From positions 124,001 through 188,000 of the forward strand of contig NZ_QFOB01000001.1 in the NCBI RefSeq assembly GCF_003248515.1: 64,000 nt of DNA. The letters are read 5' to 3'. Under the pieces are notes generated by a model. That model ran no database searches. It was not told the DNA's origin and worked only from the letters and a program-made list of their open reading frames with translations. Origin of the DNA: Sphingomonas sp. Its GTDB lineage: Bacteria > Pseudomonadota > Alphaproteobacteria > Sphingomonadales > Sphingomonadaceae. The translations under genes were made by a program, and so were the position numbers. Below, piece by piece: positions 25,301-32,686 of this stretch; within the stretch, counting starts at the first letter, position 1; each line of letters starts with the position of its first letter.

Positions 25301-25990
25301 CTAGAAGGGGCTCAGCATCGAGAAGAACTTGTTGAGCCAGCCCTGGCGGCTGGCCCGTGCGATCTCGCCCTTGCCGGTGTAGGTGATGCGGGCATCGGCG
25401 ACGCGCGTGGAAAGCACGCGATTGTCGAGGCCGATGTCGGCGGGGCGGATGATGCCGGAGATGCGGATCGTCTCGTCGCCGCGATTCAGCGTCAGCTGCT
25501 TCTCGCCGCGCACCAGCATCGTGCCGTTGGGATAGACCTGCGCGATCGTCACGCTGATCTCGCCCGAAAGCTGGTTCGATTGCGCCGCATTGCCCTTGCC
25601 ATCAAACTTGGAGCCGCCGGACGCGCCGACATCGGTGCCCTTGATCAGATCGAACGGGCCGGTCACCGGCGGGGTCAGGCTGATGCTGCCGCTGCGATCG
25701 GTGGAAGCGCTGGTGCTCTTCAGCGCCTGCGTCTTCTCGACCAGCGTGATCGTCACGACATCGCCCACCTGGGCGGCGCGCATGCCGGATGTCAGCGGCG
25801 CATAGCCGTTGGCCGCGTGGAAGATGGCGCCATCCGCCACCGGCGCGGAAACGGCTGGAGCATAGGTTGGCGCGAAGGCCGAGACCTGATCCTTCTTCTT
25901 GCCGAACAGGCCCGCATGGGCGGGCGCCGGCACGGCGAGGATGATCGTGCCGGCGGCGATGCCGGCAATGAGGGCGAAGGCAGCACGCAT
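25301..25990 (-). CDS. flgH: Flagellar L-ring protein FlgH without a lipobox cysteine
   Basis: This outer-membrane L-ring subunit has conserved blocks AAQVGDVVTITLVEKTQALK, LSGEISVTIAQVYPNGTMLV and ISGIIRPADIGLDNRVLSTR. ATG 25990 (229 residues) gives a clean signal peptide ending PAPAHA, 10 bp after the flgG stop; an upstream start at 26020 would overlap flgG. FlgH of enteric bacteria is a lipoprotein with an LxxC lipobox. No cysteine occurs anywhere in this protein, so it would be processed by signal peptidase I and not lipidated. Confidence 0.95.
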   Translation of the reverse strand: MRAAFALIAGIAAGTIILAVPAPAHAGLFGKKKDQVSAFAPTYAPAVSAPVADGAIFHAANGYAPLTSGMRAAQVGDVVTITLVEKTQALKSTSASTDRSGSISLTPPVTGPFDLIKGTDVGASGGSKFDGKGNAAQSNQLSGEISVTIAQVYPNGTMLVRGEKQLTLNRGDETIRISGIIRPADIGLDNRVLSTRVADARITYTGKGEIARASRQGWLNKFFSMLSPF

Positions 25991-26000
25991 CGGCCGGGCC

Positions 26001-26789
26001 TCAGAGCTGCTGGTTCGCATATTGCAGCATCTCGTCCGTCGCCTTGATCAGCTTCGAATTCACCTCGTAGGCGCGCTGCGTCTCGATCATGTCGACCAGC
26101 TCCTCCACGATGTTCACGTTCGAGGATTCGAGGTTGCCGCCGCGCACGGCGCCGCGCCCGTCCGTCCCCGGATCGCCGATCTGCGGCGCGCCGGAGGCCG
26201 CCGTCTCGCGCAGCATGTTGTTGCCGATCGCTTCCAGCCCGTTCGGATTGGTGAAACGCGCGGTCTGGATCTTGCCGAGCGTGGTCGTCTCGGTCTGGCC
26301 CTGGAGCTGGGCCGAAACGGTGCCGTCCGCGCCGATCGTGATCTTGGTAGCGCCGTCCGGCACCTGGATCTGCGGCTCCAGCGGCATGCCGTCTGACGTG
26401 ACGATCGTGCCCTGATCGGAAAGTGTGAAGCTGCCGTCGCGCGTATAGGCGATCGATCCGTCGGGCTGCGAGACCTGGAAGAAGCCGCCGCCCTCGATCG
26501 CCATGTCCAGCGCATTTTCGGTCTGCTGCAGCGAACCCTGCGTATCGATGCGCGAGGTGGCCGCGATCGAGACGCCCGAGCCGAGATTGAGCCCGGTGGC
26601 AAACTTGTTGTCGGCCGAGGAAGGCGCGCCCGGCGCCGTGATCGACTGATAGGCGAGCGTCTCGAACTGGGCGCGATCGCGCTTGAAGCCGGTCGTGTTC
26701 ACGTTCGCCAGGTTGTTGGCGATCACGCGCATGCGCTCGTTCTGCGCATCGAGCCCGGTGCGGGCGACGTGGAGGGCGGCGTTGGTCAT
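26001..26789 (-). CDS. flgG: Flagellar distal rod protein FlgG
   Basis: This 262-residue axial protein has the N-terminal rod motif AARTGLDAQNERMRVIANNLANVNTTGFKR (in pieces), central MAIEGGGFFQV and the C-terminal LVDMIETQRAYEVNSKLIKA. It forms the straight distal rod through the P and L rings. It lies between flgF and flgH in the operon. Length matches the family (about 260). Confidence 0.97.
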   Translation of the reverse strand: MTNAALHVARTGLDAQNERMRVIANNLANVNTTGFKRDRAQFETLAYQSITAPGAPSSADNKFATGLNLGSGVSIAATSRIDTQGSLQQTENALDMAIEGGGFFQVSQPDGSIAYTRDGSFTLSDQGTIVTSDGMPLEPQIQVPDGATKITIGADGTVSAQLQGQTETTTLGKIQTARFTNPNGLEAIGNNMLRETAASGAPQIGDPGTDGRGAVRGGNLESSNVNIVEELVDMIETQRAYEVNSKLIKATDEMLQYANQQL

Positions 26790-26814
26790 CTTTCTCTATC
26801 CTTCGGGGGCCGGC

Positions 26815-27558
26815 TCAGTCGGGCAGGCGCATCAGATCGGCGGAAGACTTGTCGAGATCCTGGGCGGTGGTGAGCATCTTCACCTGCGTCTCCCAGGATC
26901 GGCTTGCGTCGATCATGTCGATCAGGGCGGAAGAAGCGTTCACGTTGGATCCCTCAAGGCTGCCGGCGGTCACCGTCGCATCGGGATCGGCAGGAAGCGT
27001 GCCACCTGAAACTTCGCGGAAAAGTCCGTCCAATCCCTTGGCGATCGTGGATCCCTTGGAGCTGACCAGCTTGATCCGGTCCACCACCTGGATGTCCTGC
27101 GGCTTGCCGCCGACGGGAATGATCGAGATCGCCCCGTCCTTGCCGATCGAAAGGCTGTCATAAGGCGGCAGCGTGATCGGGCCGCTATCGCCCATCACGG
27201 GCTTGCCGTCGCCGGTCGTGAGCAGGCCGCTGTCGCTCATCTGCAGGTCGCCACGGCGTGTATAGGCTTCGGATCCGTCCGCCGCCTGCACCGTCAGCAT
27301 CGCATCGCCATTCACGGCCACGTCCAGCGTGCGGCCCGTCTCGGCGACGGCGCCGGCACTCATGTCGGCGCCGGCCACCTCGCCGGAGACGGTGGCCCGT
27401 GTGTCGAGCCCCTTGCCGGAGAGCCACATCGCCTGGGCATGCGTCATCTCGCCCCGGAAGCCGGAGGTGTTCACGTTGGCGAGATTGTTGCCGATCGTCG
27501 CCTGACGCGACATCGCACCGCGCATCGCCGCCAGCGATGAATAGATGAGCCGGTCCAT
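26815..27558 (-). CDS. flgF: Flagellar proximal rod protein FlgF
   Basis: This 247-residue rod protein has the N-terminal ATIGNNLANVNTSGFRGEM and the flagellar basal-body C-terminal segment LIDMIDASRSWETQVKMLTT. It is distinguished from FlgG by shorter length, N-terminus MDRLIYSSLAAMRG, and position between flgE and flgG. It forms part of the proximal rod. Confidence 0.95.
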   Translation of the reverse strand: MDRLIYSSLAAMRGAMSRQATIGNNLANVNTSGFRGEMTHAQAMWLSGKGLDTRATVSGEVAGADMSAGAVAETGRTLDVAVNGDAMLTVQAADGSEAYTRRGDLQMSDSGLLTTGDGKPVMGDSGPITLPPYDSLSIGKDGAISIIPVGGKPQDIQVVDRIKLVSSKGSTIAKGLDGLFREVSGGTLPADPDATVTAGSLEGSNVNASSALIDMIDASRSWETQVKMLTTAQDLDKSSADLMRLPD

Positions 27559-27584
27559 GCTCTAGCTCCCCGTGCCAGCCGCCA

Positions 27585-28883
27585 TCAGGTCCGCAGGTTG
27601 ACGATCGTCTGCGTCATGTTGTTCGCAGTCTCGATCGCCTTGGAATTGGCCGAGAAGTTGCGCTGCGCGGTGATGAGCGCGACAAGTTCCTCGGTGATAT
27701 CCACATTCGCCTGCTCCAGCGCGCCCGACTGGATCAGGCCGGCCGAGCCGGAGCCCGCCTCGCTGACGATCGGATCGCCGGAAAGGCCGGTCACGCCCCA
27801 GCGGCTGTCGCCCAGCTGGCGCAGGCCGTTCGGATTTGCGAAATTGGCGATCATGATCTTGCCGAGCTTCTGCGTCGTGCCGTCGGAGAAGGTAGCGGTG
27901 ATGAGGCCGTCGGAGGCGACCGCGATATTGTTGAGCTGGCCCGCGGCCTTGCCGTCCTGGCGGAAGCTGGAGGGCGAGAAGGTCGAGGACGCCTGACGCG
28001 TCGACGTGCCGTAGGTCAGCTGGAGGCTGATCGGCTCCGATGCGCCCGAGGGCAATACCGCCGAAAACTGGGTCGATCCGGTGGGCGAGGCCAGCGTGCC
28101 GTCCGAATTGAAGGTCAGTTCCAGCGGGGTCGGATCGGTCGTGGTCGTGCCGTCGGCGCTGGCGGCCTGGTCCCCGATGAAGAGGCGCGCTTCCCACTTG
28201 CTCTGCCCGGTCGTCTCATCCGGCGCGGTGATGCGGGTGTAGTAGATGGTGGCCTGCTGCGGCTTGCCGGCCGAGTCATAGACGGTCGTCGCGGAGGAAT
28301 AATTGTAGCTCTGCGTGTCGAAGCGATCGAACGCATAGGGGATCGAACTCTGATAGGCCTCGCGGTTGGCGGGCAGATCGGCGTCGGTGGGCAGCGTCAC
28401 GTTCAGGTCGAGCGTGGTCGAAGCCTTGGGCGTGCCGGCCGTGTAGGGAATCTGCAGGTTCTGGGCGGATGCGATGCCGGTCGCGGTGACCGATCCGTTC
28501 GTGTCGACCGGCAGCACCTGCACGTCGGAGCCGTTGGAATCGATGAGGTAGCGATTCTCGTCGATCGAGAAGGCGCCGTTGCGGGTGAAGCTGATCTGCG
28601 AGTCCGTCTTCGTCACGAAGAAGCCCTGGCCGGAAATGGCGAGGTCCAGCGCGCGATCGGAAGTCTGGAAGCCGCCCTGGGTGAACTGCTGGCTGATCGA
28701 TTTCAGGCGGGTGCCCTGGCCGGCGACCGTGCCGGACTGGAGCGGCGAGGCAGAGATCAGGTCGCCGAATTCCGCGCGGCTCTTCTTGAAACCGATCGAG
28801 GCGACGTTCGCCACATTGTTCGAAATCACCGACAGGTCGGACTGGGCGCCCTTGAGGCCGGAAAGCGACGTGAAGAAGGACAT
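27585..28883 (-). CDS. flgE: Flagellar hook protein FlgE
   Basis: This 432-residue hook subunit has the N-terminus MSFFTSLSGLKGAQSDLSVI and SNNVANVASIGFKKSRAEFG, and the C-terminus EELVALITAQRNFSANSKAI. Surface domains between are Ser/Thr/Gln-rich. It polymerises into the universal joint on top of FlgG with the help of the FlgD cap encoded just upstream. Length is in the usual range. Confidence 0.97.
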   Translation of the reverse strand: MSFFTSLSGLKGAQSDLSVISNNVANVASIGFKKSRAEFGDLISASPLQSGTVAGQGTRLKSISQQFTQGGFQTSDRALDLAISGQGFFVTKTDSQISFTRNGAFSIDENRYLIDSNGSDVQVLPVDTNGSVTATGIASAQNLQIPYTAGTPKASTTLDLNVTLPTDADLPANREAYQSSIPYAFDRFDTQSYNYSSATTVYDSAGKPQQATIYYTRITAPDETTGQSKWEARLFIGDQAASADGTTTTDPTPLELTFNSDGTLASPTGSTQFSAVLPSGASEPISLQLTYGTSTRQASSTFSPSSFRQDGKAAGQLNNIAVASDGLITATFSDGTTQKLGKIMIANFANPNGLRQLGDSRWGVTGLSGDPIVSEAGSGSAGLIQSGALEQANVDITEELVALITAQRNFSANSKAIETANNMTQTIVNLRT

Positions 28884-28923
28884 GGGTTACTCCCGAAGAA
28901 ACTGAGAAAAGGGCGAGATCGGA

Positions 28924-29601
28924 TCAGGAAAGGGCCTGCACGTCGGTCGGCGAGAAGCTGCCGAGGCCGGTGATGAGCTTGGTCGTGCCGCTCGCCGGCG
29001 ACTGGACGGAGGCGATCTCCGTCCAGGCCGCGATCGTGGGGGACACGCTACTGGTGCCATCGGTGCCCGTGGCGCTGACGCTGATCTGCAACGGACCGGC
29101 GACGGCGTTTCCGCTCTCGTCCTTGCCGTCCCAGCTCCAGTTGACCGCTCCGGCAGACTTGGCGCCCAGTTCGGCATTGTAGACGATCTGGCCGTCCGAA
29201 TTGACGAGGTTCAGCGTCACGCTCTTCGCATCGGAAGGAAGCGTGATCTCTCCCGCATAGGCGCCGTTCGATGCCGGCGCGGCGATGTCGGAGCTCACCA
29301 GCGCGGCGCGCCCGATCCAGCCGGAGGCATCGCCGAAGCGGCTCGCGGCGATATCGGACGAGATCGTCTTCAGGGATTCGTTCATCTCGGTGGTGCCGGC
29401 CACCTGGCTGAACGTCGCCATCTGCTGGACCATCTGGTTGTTGTCCATCGGCTCGGTCGGATCCTGCGTGGTCAGCTGCGCGGTGAGCAGCTTGAGGAAG
29501 CCGGCCTGGTCGATCGTGTTGTTCGACTTGGTCGTCGTCGTGCTGGTGGACGAGCTGTTCGCGAGCGAATCCAGATAGCTGTTACCGGTCGATATGGTCA
29601 T
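28924..29601 (-). CDS. flgD: Flagellar hook cap/assembly protein FlgD
   Basis: This 225-residue hook scaffolding protein has the conserved N-terminal FlgD segment FLKLLTAQLTTQDPTEPMDN followed by NQMVQQMATFSQVAGTTEMN. The C-terminal half contains the FlgD Ig-like region with VNWSWDGKDESGNAVAGP. The start overlaps the flgC stop by ATGA (29598-29601). Confidence 0.97.
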   Translation of the reverse strand: MTISTGNSYLDSLANSSSTSTTTTKSNNTIDQAGFLKLLTAQLTTQDPTEPMDNNQMVQQMATFSQVAGTTEMNESLKTISSDIAASRFGDASGWIGRAALVSSDIAAPASNGAYAGEITLPSDAKSVTLNLVNSDGQIVYNAELGAKSAGAVNWSWDGKDESGNAVAGPLQISVSATGTDGTSSVSPTIAAWTEIASVQSPASGTTKLITGLGSFSPTDVQALS

Positions 29602-30002
29602 TTTTCGAGCCTCAGCGTGTCGAGGGTCAGAGACTTTGCGGTCTGCAACACCTGGACGTTGTTTTGATATTGACGGGCCGTCTCCATCATCTCGACGAGC
29701 TCGGCGGCGCTATCGACGCCGGCTTCCCAGACGTTGCCGTCCTTGTCGGCGAGGGGATTGCCCGGATCGTGGCGCTGGGTCGGCTCGGTCTGGCTGGCCA
29801 CCACCTGGGTGACGCCCACCGTGGCCGTGCCCTCCTGGCCGCCGATCGTCTTGAAGACCGGCTTCAGCGCGCGGAAGGCATCGGCCTTGTTCGTCGCGAC
29901 CGAATTGGCATTGGCGAGGTTCGACGCGCTCGTCGAAAGACGCACGAGCTGCGCCGACATGGCGCGGCCCGAAATGTCGAAAACGGAAAAATTGTTGGCC
30001 AT
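29598..30002 (-). CDS. flgC: Flagellar basal-body rod protein FlgC
   Basis: This 134-residue proximal rod subunit has the N-terminal VFDISGRAMSAQLVRLSTSA and SNLANANS, and the C-terminal AAELVEMMETARQYQNNVQV. It follows flgB by 3 bp and overlaps flgD by 4 bp. Size is standard. Confidence 0.97.
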   Translation of the reverse strand: MANNFSVFDISGRAMSAQLVRLSTSASNLANANSVATNKADAFRALKPVFKTIGGQEGTATVGVTQVVASQTEPTQRHDPGNPLADKDGNVWEAGVDSAAELVEMMETARQYQNNVQVLQTAKSLTLDTLRLEK

Positions 30003-30005
30003 GCC

Positions 30006-30374
30006 TTATTCTCCCCTCAGCGCCGTCATCACGGTGCCGATGCGGCCCTGGAGGAAGGAGAGCGTCGCCCGATACTGGACGGCATTTTCGGCGAAGAGCG
30101 TCTGTTCGGTGGAAAGCTCCACCGTATTGCCATCGAGGCTCGCCTGCAGCGGCACACGATAGCCCGTCGCGCCTTCCACGGCGCTGTCGAGGCTCGCATC
30201 CGCGCCGGCGCCGCTGTCAGCGCTGGCGGCGGCGAGCGCCTTCTGGAAATCGAAGTCCTTCGCCTTGTAATTGGGTGTCGCGGCATTCGCGATGTTGGAC
30301 GCCAGCATCGCCATGCGCTGCGAACGGAGCGCCAGCGCGTTTCCGTGGACGCCGAAAAGCGGATCGTCGGCCAT
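30006..30374 (-). CDS. flgB: Flagellar basal-body rod protein FlgB
   Basis: This 122-residue proximal rod subunit has LFGVHGNALALRSQRMAMLA and SNIANAATPNYKAKDFDFQK near the N-terminus. It is the first gene of the minus-strand operon flgBCDEFGHIJKL. A GGAAGG ribosome site lies just upstream. The leader includes a GACCGG/CCGGTC hairpin, and a sigma-54 promoter lies about 80-95 nt upstream of the ATG. Confidence 0.96.
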   Translation of the reverse strand: MADDPLFGVHGNALALRSQRMAMLASNIANAATPNYKAKDFDFQKALAAASADSGAGADASLDSAVEGATGYRVPLQASLDGNTVELSTEQTLFAENAVQYRATLSFLQGRIGTVMTALRGE

Positions 30375-30392
30375 CTTTGTCCCTTCCTTCGC

Positions 30393-30419
30393 TAAAGACC
30401 GGCGCCAACCGGTCGTGAA
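30393..30419 (+). promoter_or_regulatory. Possible sigma-28 promoter for the second stator pair
   Basis: On the plus strand TAAAGACC, an 11-nt spacer and GTCGTGAA (6 of 8 to GCCGTTAA) resemble the local FliA motif. It faces the motA-like gene at 30580 and would give a leader of about 150 nt running antisense through the flgB promoter and through both tandem palindromes. The GACCGG/CCGGTC inverted repeat overlaps it, so the match may be partly accidental. Confidence 0.35.
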
Positions 30420-30453
30420 CAGTCATGGCCCCAATGGCCTCGCAGACCTCGAT

Positions 30454-30468
30454 GCAAACGGCGTGCCA
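30454..30468 (-). promoter_or_regulatory. Sigma-54 promoter of the flgB operon
   Basis: On the minus strand the sequence TGGCACGCCGTTTGC matches the RpoN consensus TGGCACG-N4-TTGC exactly, with GG at -24 and GC at -12. The predicted start is near 30442, giving a 68-nt leader before flgB. Two palindromes are centred at about -87 and -107, the position expected for an enhancer-binding activator. Confidence 0.85.
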
Positions 30469-30520
30469 ATTGCCCGCCGAATGTCCGAAACCCGGTTTTT
30501 CGAGGTGTTTTGGGGGCAGG

Positions 30521-30556
30521 CGGCAAGGTTTTGCCGGCCCCGGCAAGATTTTGCCG
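30521..30556. promoter_or_regulatory. Tandem palindromic operators CGGCAA-N4-TTGCCG (ftr-like)
   Basis: Two perfect inverted repeats, CGGCAAGGTTTTGCCG (30521-30536) and CGGCAAGATTTTGCCG (30541-30556), are exactly 20 bp apart centre to centre, about two helical turns. They sit upstream of the flgB sigma-54 promoter and just before the divergent motA-like gene. They resemble the ftr elements bound by FlbD in Caulobacter as I recall them; binding here is inference. Confidence 0.75.
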
Positions 30557-30579
30557 GTGCCGCGCGAGTGGGGCGTTGA

Positions 30580-31266
30580 ATGGGCGGTGCGTTGAATTTC
30601 CTCGCCTGGTTCGATCCCTGGGCGCTCGGTCTCGTGGTGGGTGGCTCGCTGCTCGTCGCCTGCCTGCGCGCGACCCGATCGGAGCGGCAGGGCGCCTTCG
30701 CCGCGCTCCGCCCGCTGGTTAGCGCCGATCCGGAGGCCGATGCCGCCGCCGCCCGCACCGCCGTCTCCCGCGCCCATGCCATCGCTGAAACCAAGAGCAT
30801 CGTCTGCGTCGATCGCATCGCCACCACCGGCCGTTTCCTGGCGGAGGCCATCCGCCGGCTTTCCGACGCGCGCACCAGCATGGAATTCGTGGACTGGGCC
30901 GAAGAGGCGCTGGAGGCCCGCCGCCGCCGCCATGCCGGTGTCGTCGCCTTCTGGCGGGCGATGGCGGATAGCGCGCCGGCCATGGGCATGATCGCCACTG
31001 TCATCGGCCTGATCCGGATGTTCCGCCAGATGGCCGATGCCTCCCAGATCGGGGCGCCGATGGCGAGCGCGCTCGTCGCCACGCTGCTGGGCCTCGTCGT
31101 CGCCAATCTCGTCGCCGGCCCGATCGCGGACCGGCTGGAACGCCTCTCGCTCGCGGAACTCGCCTGGCAGGAGCGGACGATCGCCCAGTTCGCGGCGATG
31201 GCGCGCGCCGAACTGGATCAGGCGATCGGGCTCCAGCGTTCGCTCGCGCGCAGCCTCGCGCGATGA
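30580..31266 (+). CDS. MotA/TolQ/ExbB-family proton channel protein (second stator-like)
   Basis: This 228-residue protein has two N-terminal hydrophobic segments (NFLAWFDPWALGLVVGGSLL), a charged cytoplasmic loop, and the C-terminal MotA/ExbB signature DSAPAMGMIATVIGLIRMFR followed by ASALVATLLGLVVANLVAGP. It is shorter than MotA at 20.4 kb (287) and differs clearly in sequence. It overlaps the MotB-like gene by ATGA, so they form a pair. Location between flgB and flgA points to a flagellar or motility role, but ExbBD/TolQR-like function cannot be excluded. Confidence 0.85.
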   Translation: MGGALNFLAWFDPWALGLVVGGSLLVACLRATRSERQGAFAALRPLVSADPEADAAAARTAVSRAHAIAETKSIVCVDRIATTGRFLAEAIRRLSDARTSMEFVDWAEEALEARRRRHAGVVAFWRAMADSAPAMGMIATVIGLIRMFRQMADASQIGAPMASALVATLLGLVVANLVAGPIADRLERLSLAELAWQERTIAQFAAMARAELDQAIGLQRSLARSLAR

Positions 31267-31730
31267 GAGGGGCGACGAAAGCCGTCAACGCGCGCTGGGC
31301 GATCAGCTTCGCCGATCTGTGCCTGCTGCTGCTCGGCTTCCTCATTCTCGCCCAGGCCAGGCCGGATCGCGCGAAACTCGCAGCCGGCATGCCCGGCGCG
31401 CCCAAGGATCAGCCGCCCGGCGCCGCCGCGCAGTTGATCGCCGCGCGCCTGTTCGAGCCGGGCGAAGCCGTGCTCACCGCCGCCGGCCGCGATCGCATCG
31501 CCGCCTTCGCGCGGATCGATCGCGTGAGGACGGGCAAGGGCCGCATCCGTCTCGAAAGCCTCGGCGCCGATCGCGCCACCAGCCGTCTCGACGCGTGGGA
31601 ACTCGCCGCCGCGCGCGCCGCCGCCGTCGCCCGCGCGCTCGTCGCGGCGGGAATTGCGGAGGATCGCGTCCTCCTTGCGATCGATCGGACGGAGGGGCGC
31701 CCCCAGCGCCTTTCGCTCATAGCGGAATAA
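31263..31730 (+). CDS. Miniature MotB-like protein (second stator-like)
   Basis: This protein of only 155 residues has one TM helix with the MotB-type acidic residue Asp18 in ARWAISFADLCLLLLGFLIL. A short linker leads to a compact OmpA-like region (LFEPGEAVLTAAGRDRIAAF; RLESLGADRATSRLDAWELA; ARAAAVARALVAAGI). The usual MotB is about 300 residues, so the peptidoglycan-binding domain is near-minimal and the plug is short. It is translationally coupled to the upstream MotA-like gene. Could act as an alternative stator, a torque modulator or a TolR-like partner. Confidence 0.8.
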   Translation: MRGATKAVNARWAISFADLCLLLLGFLILAQARPDRAKLAAGMPGAPKDQPPGAAAQLIAARLFEPGEAVLTAAGRDRIAAFARIDRVRTGKGRIRLESLGADRATSRLDAWELAAARAAAVARALVAAGIAEDRVLLAIDRTEGRPQRLSLIAE

Positions 31731-31769
31731 CCGCCTTCGCCGCATCGGGATGACGAAGCGTAAATATGC

Positions 31770-31785
31770 TGGCACGCTTCGTGCA
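31770..31785 (+). promoter_or_regulatory. Sigma-54 promoter of flgA
   Basis: The sequence TGGCACG, 4 nt, then GTGC matches the RpoN consensus except for the first T of TTGC. The -12 GC predicts a start at about 31796, one base before the flgA ATG (31797), which would make the flgA mRNA nearly leaderless. It is located 40 bp past the MotB-like gene. Confidence 0.65.
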
Positions 31786-31796
31786 TCACATGGCGC

Positions 31797-32339
31797 ATGA
31801 AAACCGTAACCATTCTGCTGCCGCTGCTTGCGATCGCCGCGCCGGCCGCCGCCGCCCCCTTCCAGAATCTGGACGCGCTTGAGGCGCGGCTGATCAACGC
31901 GCTCGGCGCCGGGGTCGGCGAGCCCGGCGGCCTCGCCAGCCCGATCGATCGCCGGCTGAAGCTGGCGACCTGCCCGCAGCCGGTGACGATCGAGCCGCCC
32001 GCGCTGGGCGCGGTGGCGCTGCGCTGCCCCGCCATAGGCTGGCGCATCCGCGTACCCATCCAGCGGCTCCAGGGCGCCGCGCCCGCCGGAAGGCCGGTGG
32101 CCTATGCCGCCGCCCCCCGGCCCGAAAAGGTGGATCCGGTCGTGCGGCGGGGCGATCCCGTCGATCTCATCGCGGAAACCGGCGGCTTCAGCGTCAGCGT
32201 CACCGCCACGGCACAGGAAGATGGCGCGCCGGGCGCCCGGATTCGGGTGAAAACCGAGCGTGACGGACGCCCTCAGGGTCAGATATTGTTCGCCGAAGTG
32301 GTTGACGCCGGCCGCGTCAGATTACCAGGATTTAACTGA
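31797..32339 (+). CDS. flgA: Flagella basal body P-ring formation protein FlgA
   Basis: This 180-residue periplasmic chaperone for FlgI P-ring assembly has a signal peptide (MKTVTILLPLLAIAAPAAA), a small N-terminal domain with two cysteines (LATCPQP and ALRCPAIGWR), and an SAF-type C-terminal domain with VRRGDPVDLIAETGGFSVSV and GQILFAEVVDAGRVRLPG. Family length is about 220-240, so this version is compact. A sigma-54 promoter lies immediately upstream. Confidence 0.9.
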   Translation: MKTVTILLPLLAIAAPAAAAPFQNLDALEARLINALGAGVGEPGGLASPIDRRLKLATCPQPVTIEPPALGAVALRCPAIGWRIRVPIQRLQGAAPAGRPVAYAAAPRPEKVDPVVRRGDPVDLIAETGGFSVSVTATAQEDGAPGARIRVKTERDGRPQGQILFAEVVDAGRVRLPGFN

Positions 32340-32358
32340 TTGGACTTTGTGCCGTTAT
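32332..32358 (+). promoter_or_regulatory. Putative sigma-28 promoter of flgM
   Basis: The -10-like GCCGTTAT (32351-32358) differs by one base from the box at motA and the transglycosylase. The -35 region TTAACTGA is only a partial match at the 11-nt spacing. A FliA-dependent flgM would provide the usual negative feedback on FliA. Transcription would start near 32366. Confidence 0.45.
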
Positions 32359-32410
32359 CTCGATCGTAGGGCAGAATGGTCGAGCTAGCGTGATGCGAAA
32401 GGAAGTGACG

Positions 32411-32686
32411 ATGATTTCCGCAATCGGGCCTACGGGCACGCAGCGCATGATCGACATGGCCCGCACCACCGGCACCAAGGCCGGAGCAGCGGCCGCCAAG
32501 ACGGTCGCCGCCGAGGAGGCCGCGCCCGCGACCCCGGCTGCCCTGCTGGCCGCCGAGGGCGCCCCGATCGACAGCGGCAAGGTTGCTTCCATCAAGGCCG
32601 CGCTCGAGGCCGGCACCTACAAGATCGACGCCCAGGCCATCGCCGACCGGATGATTTCGCTCGACCTTCCGGAAGCCTCCAAATGA
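32411..32686 (+). CDS. flgM: Anti-sigma-28 factor FlgM
   Basis: This 91-residue protein has the N-terminus MISAIGPTGTQRMIDMAR and an Ala-rich middle. The conserved C-terminal FlgM segment is DSGKVASIKAALEAGTYKID followed by AQAIADRMISLDL, which binds FliA. ATG 32411 is preferred over 32390 because AAGGAAG precedes it at proper distance. FliA is encoded 3 kb downstream in the same direction. The stop overlaps flgN by ATGA. Confidence 0.92.
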   Translation: MISAIGPTGTQRMIDMARTTGTKAGAAAAKTVAAEEAAPATPAALLAAEGAPIDSGKVASIKAALEAGTYKIDAQAIADRMISLDLPEASK

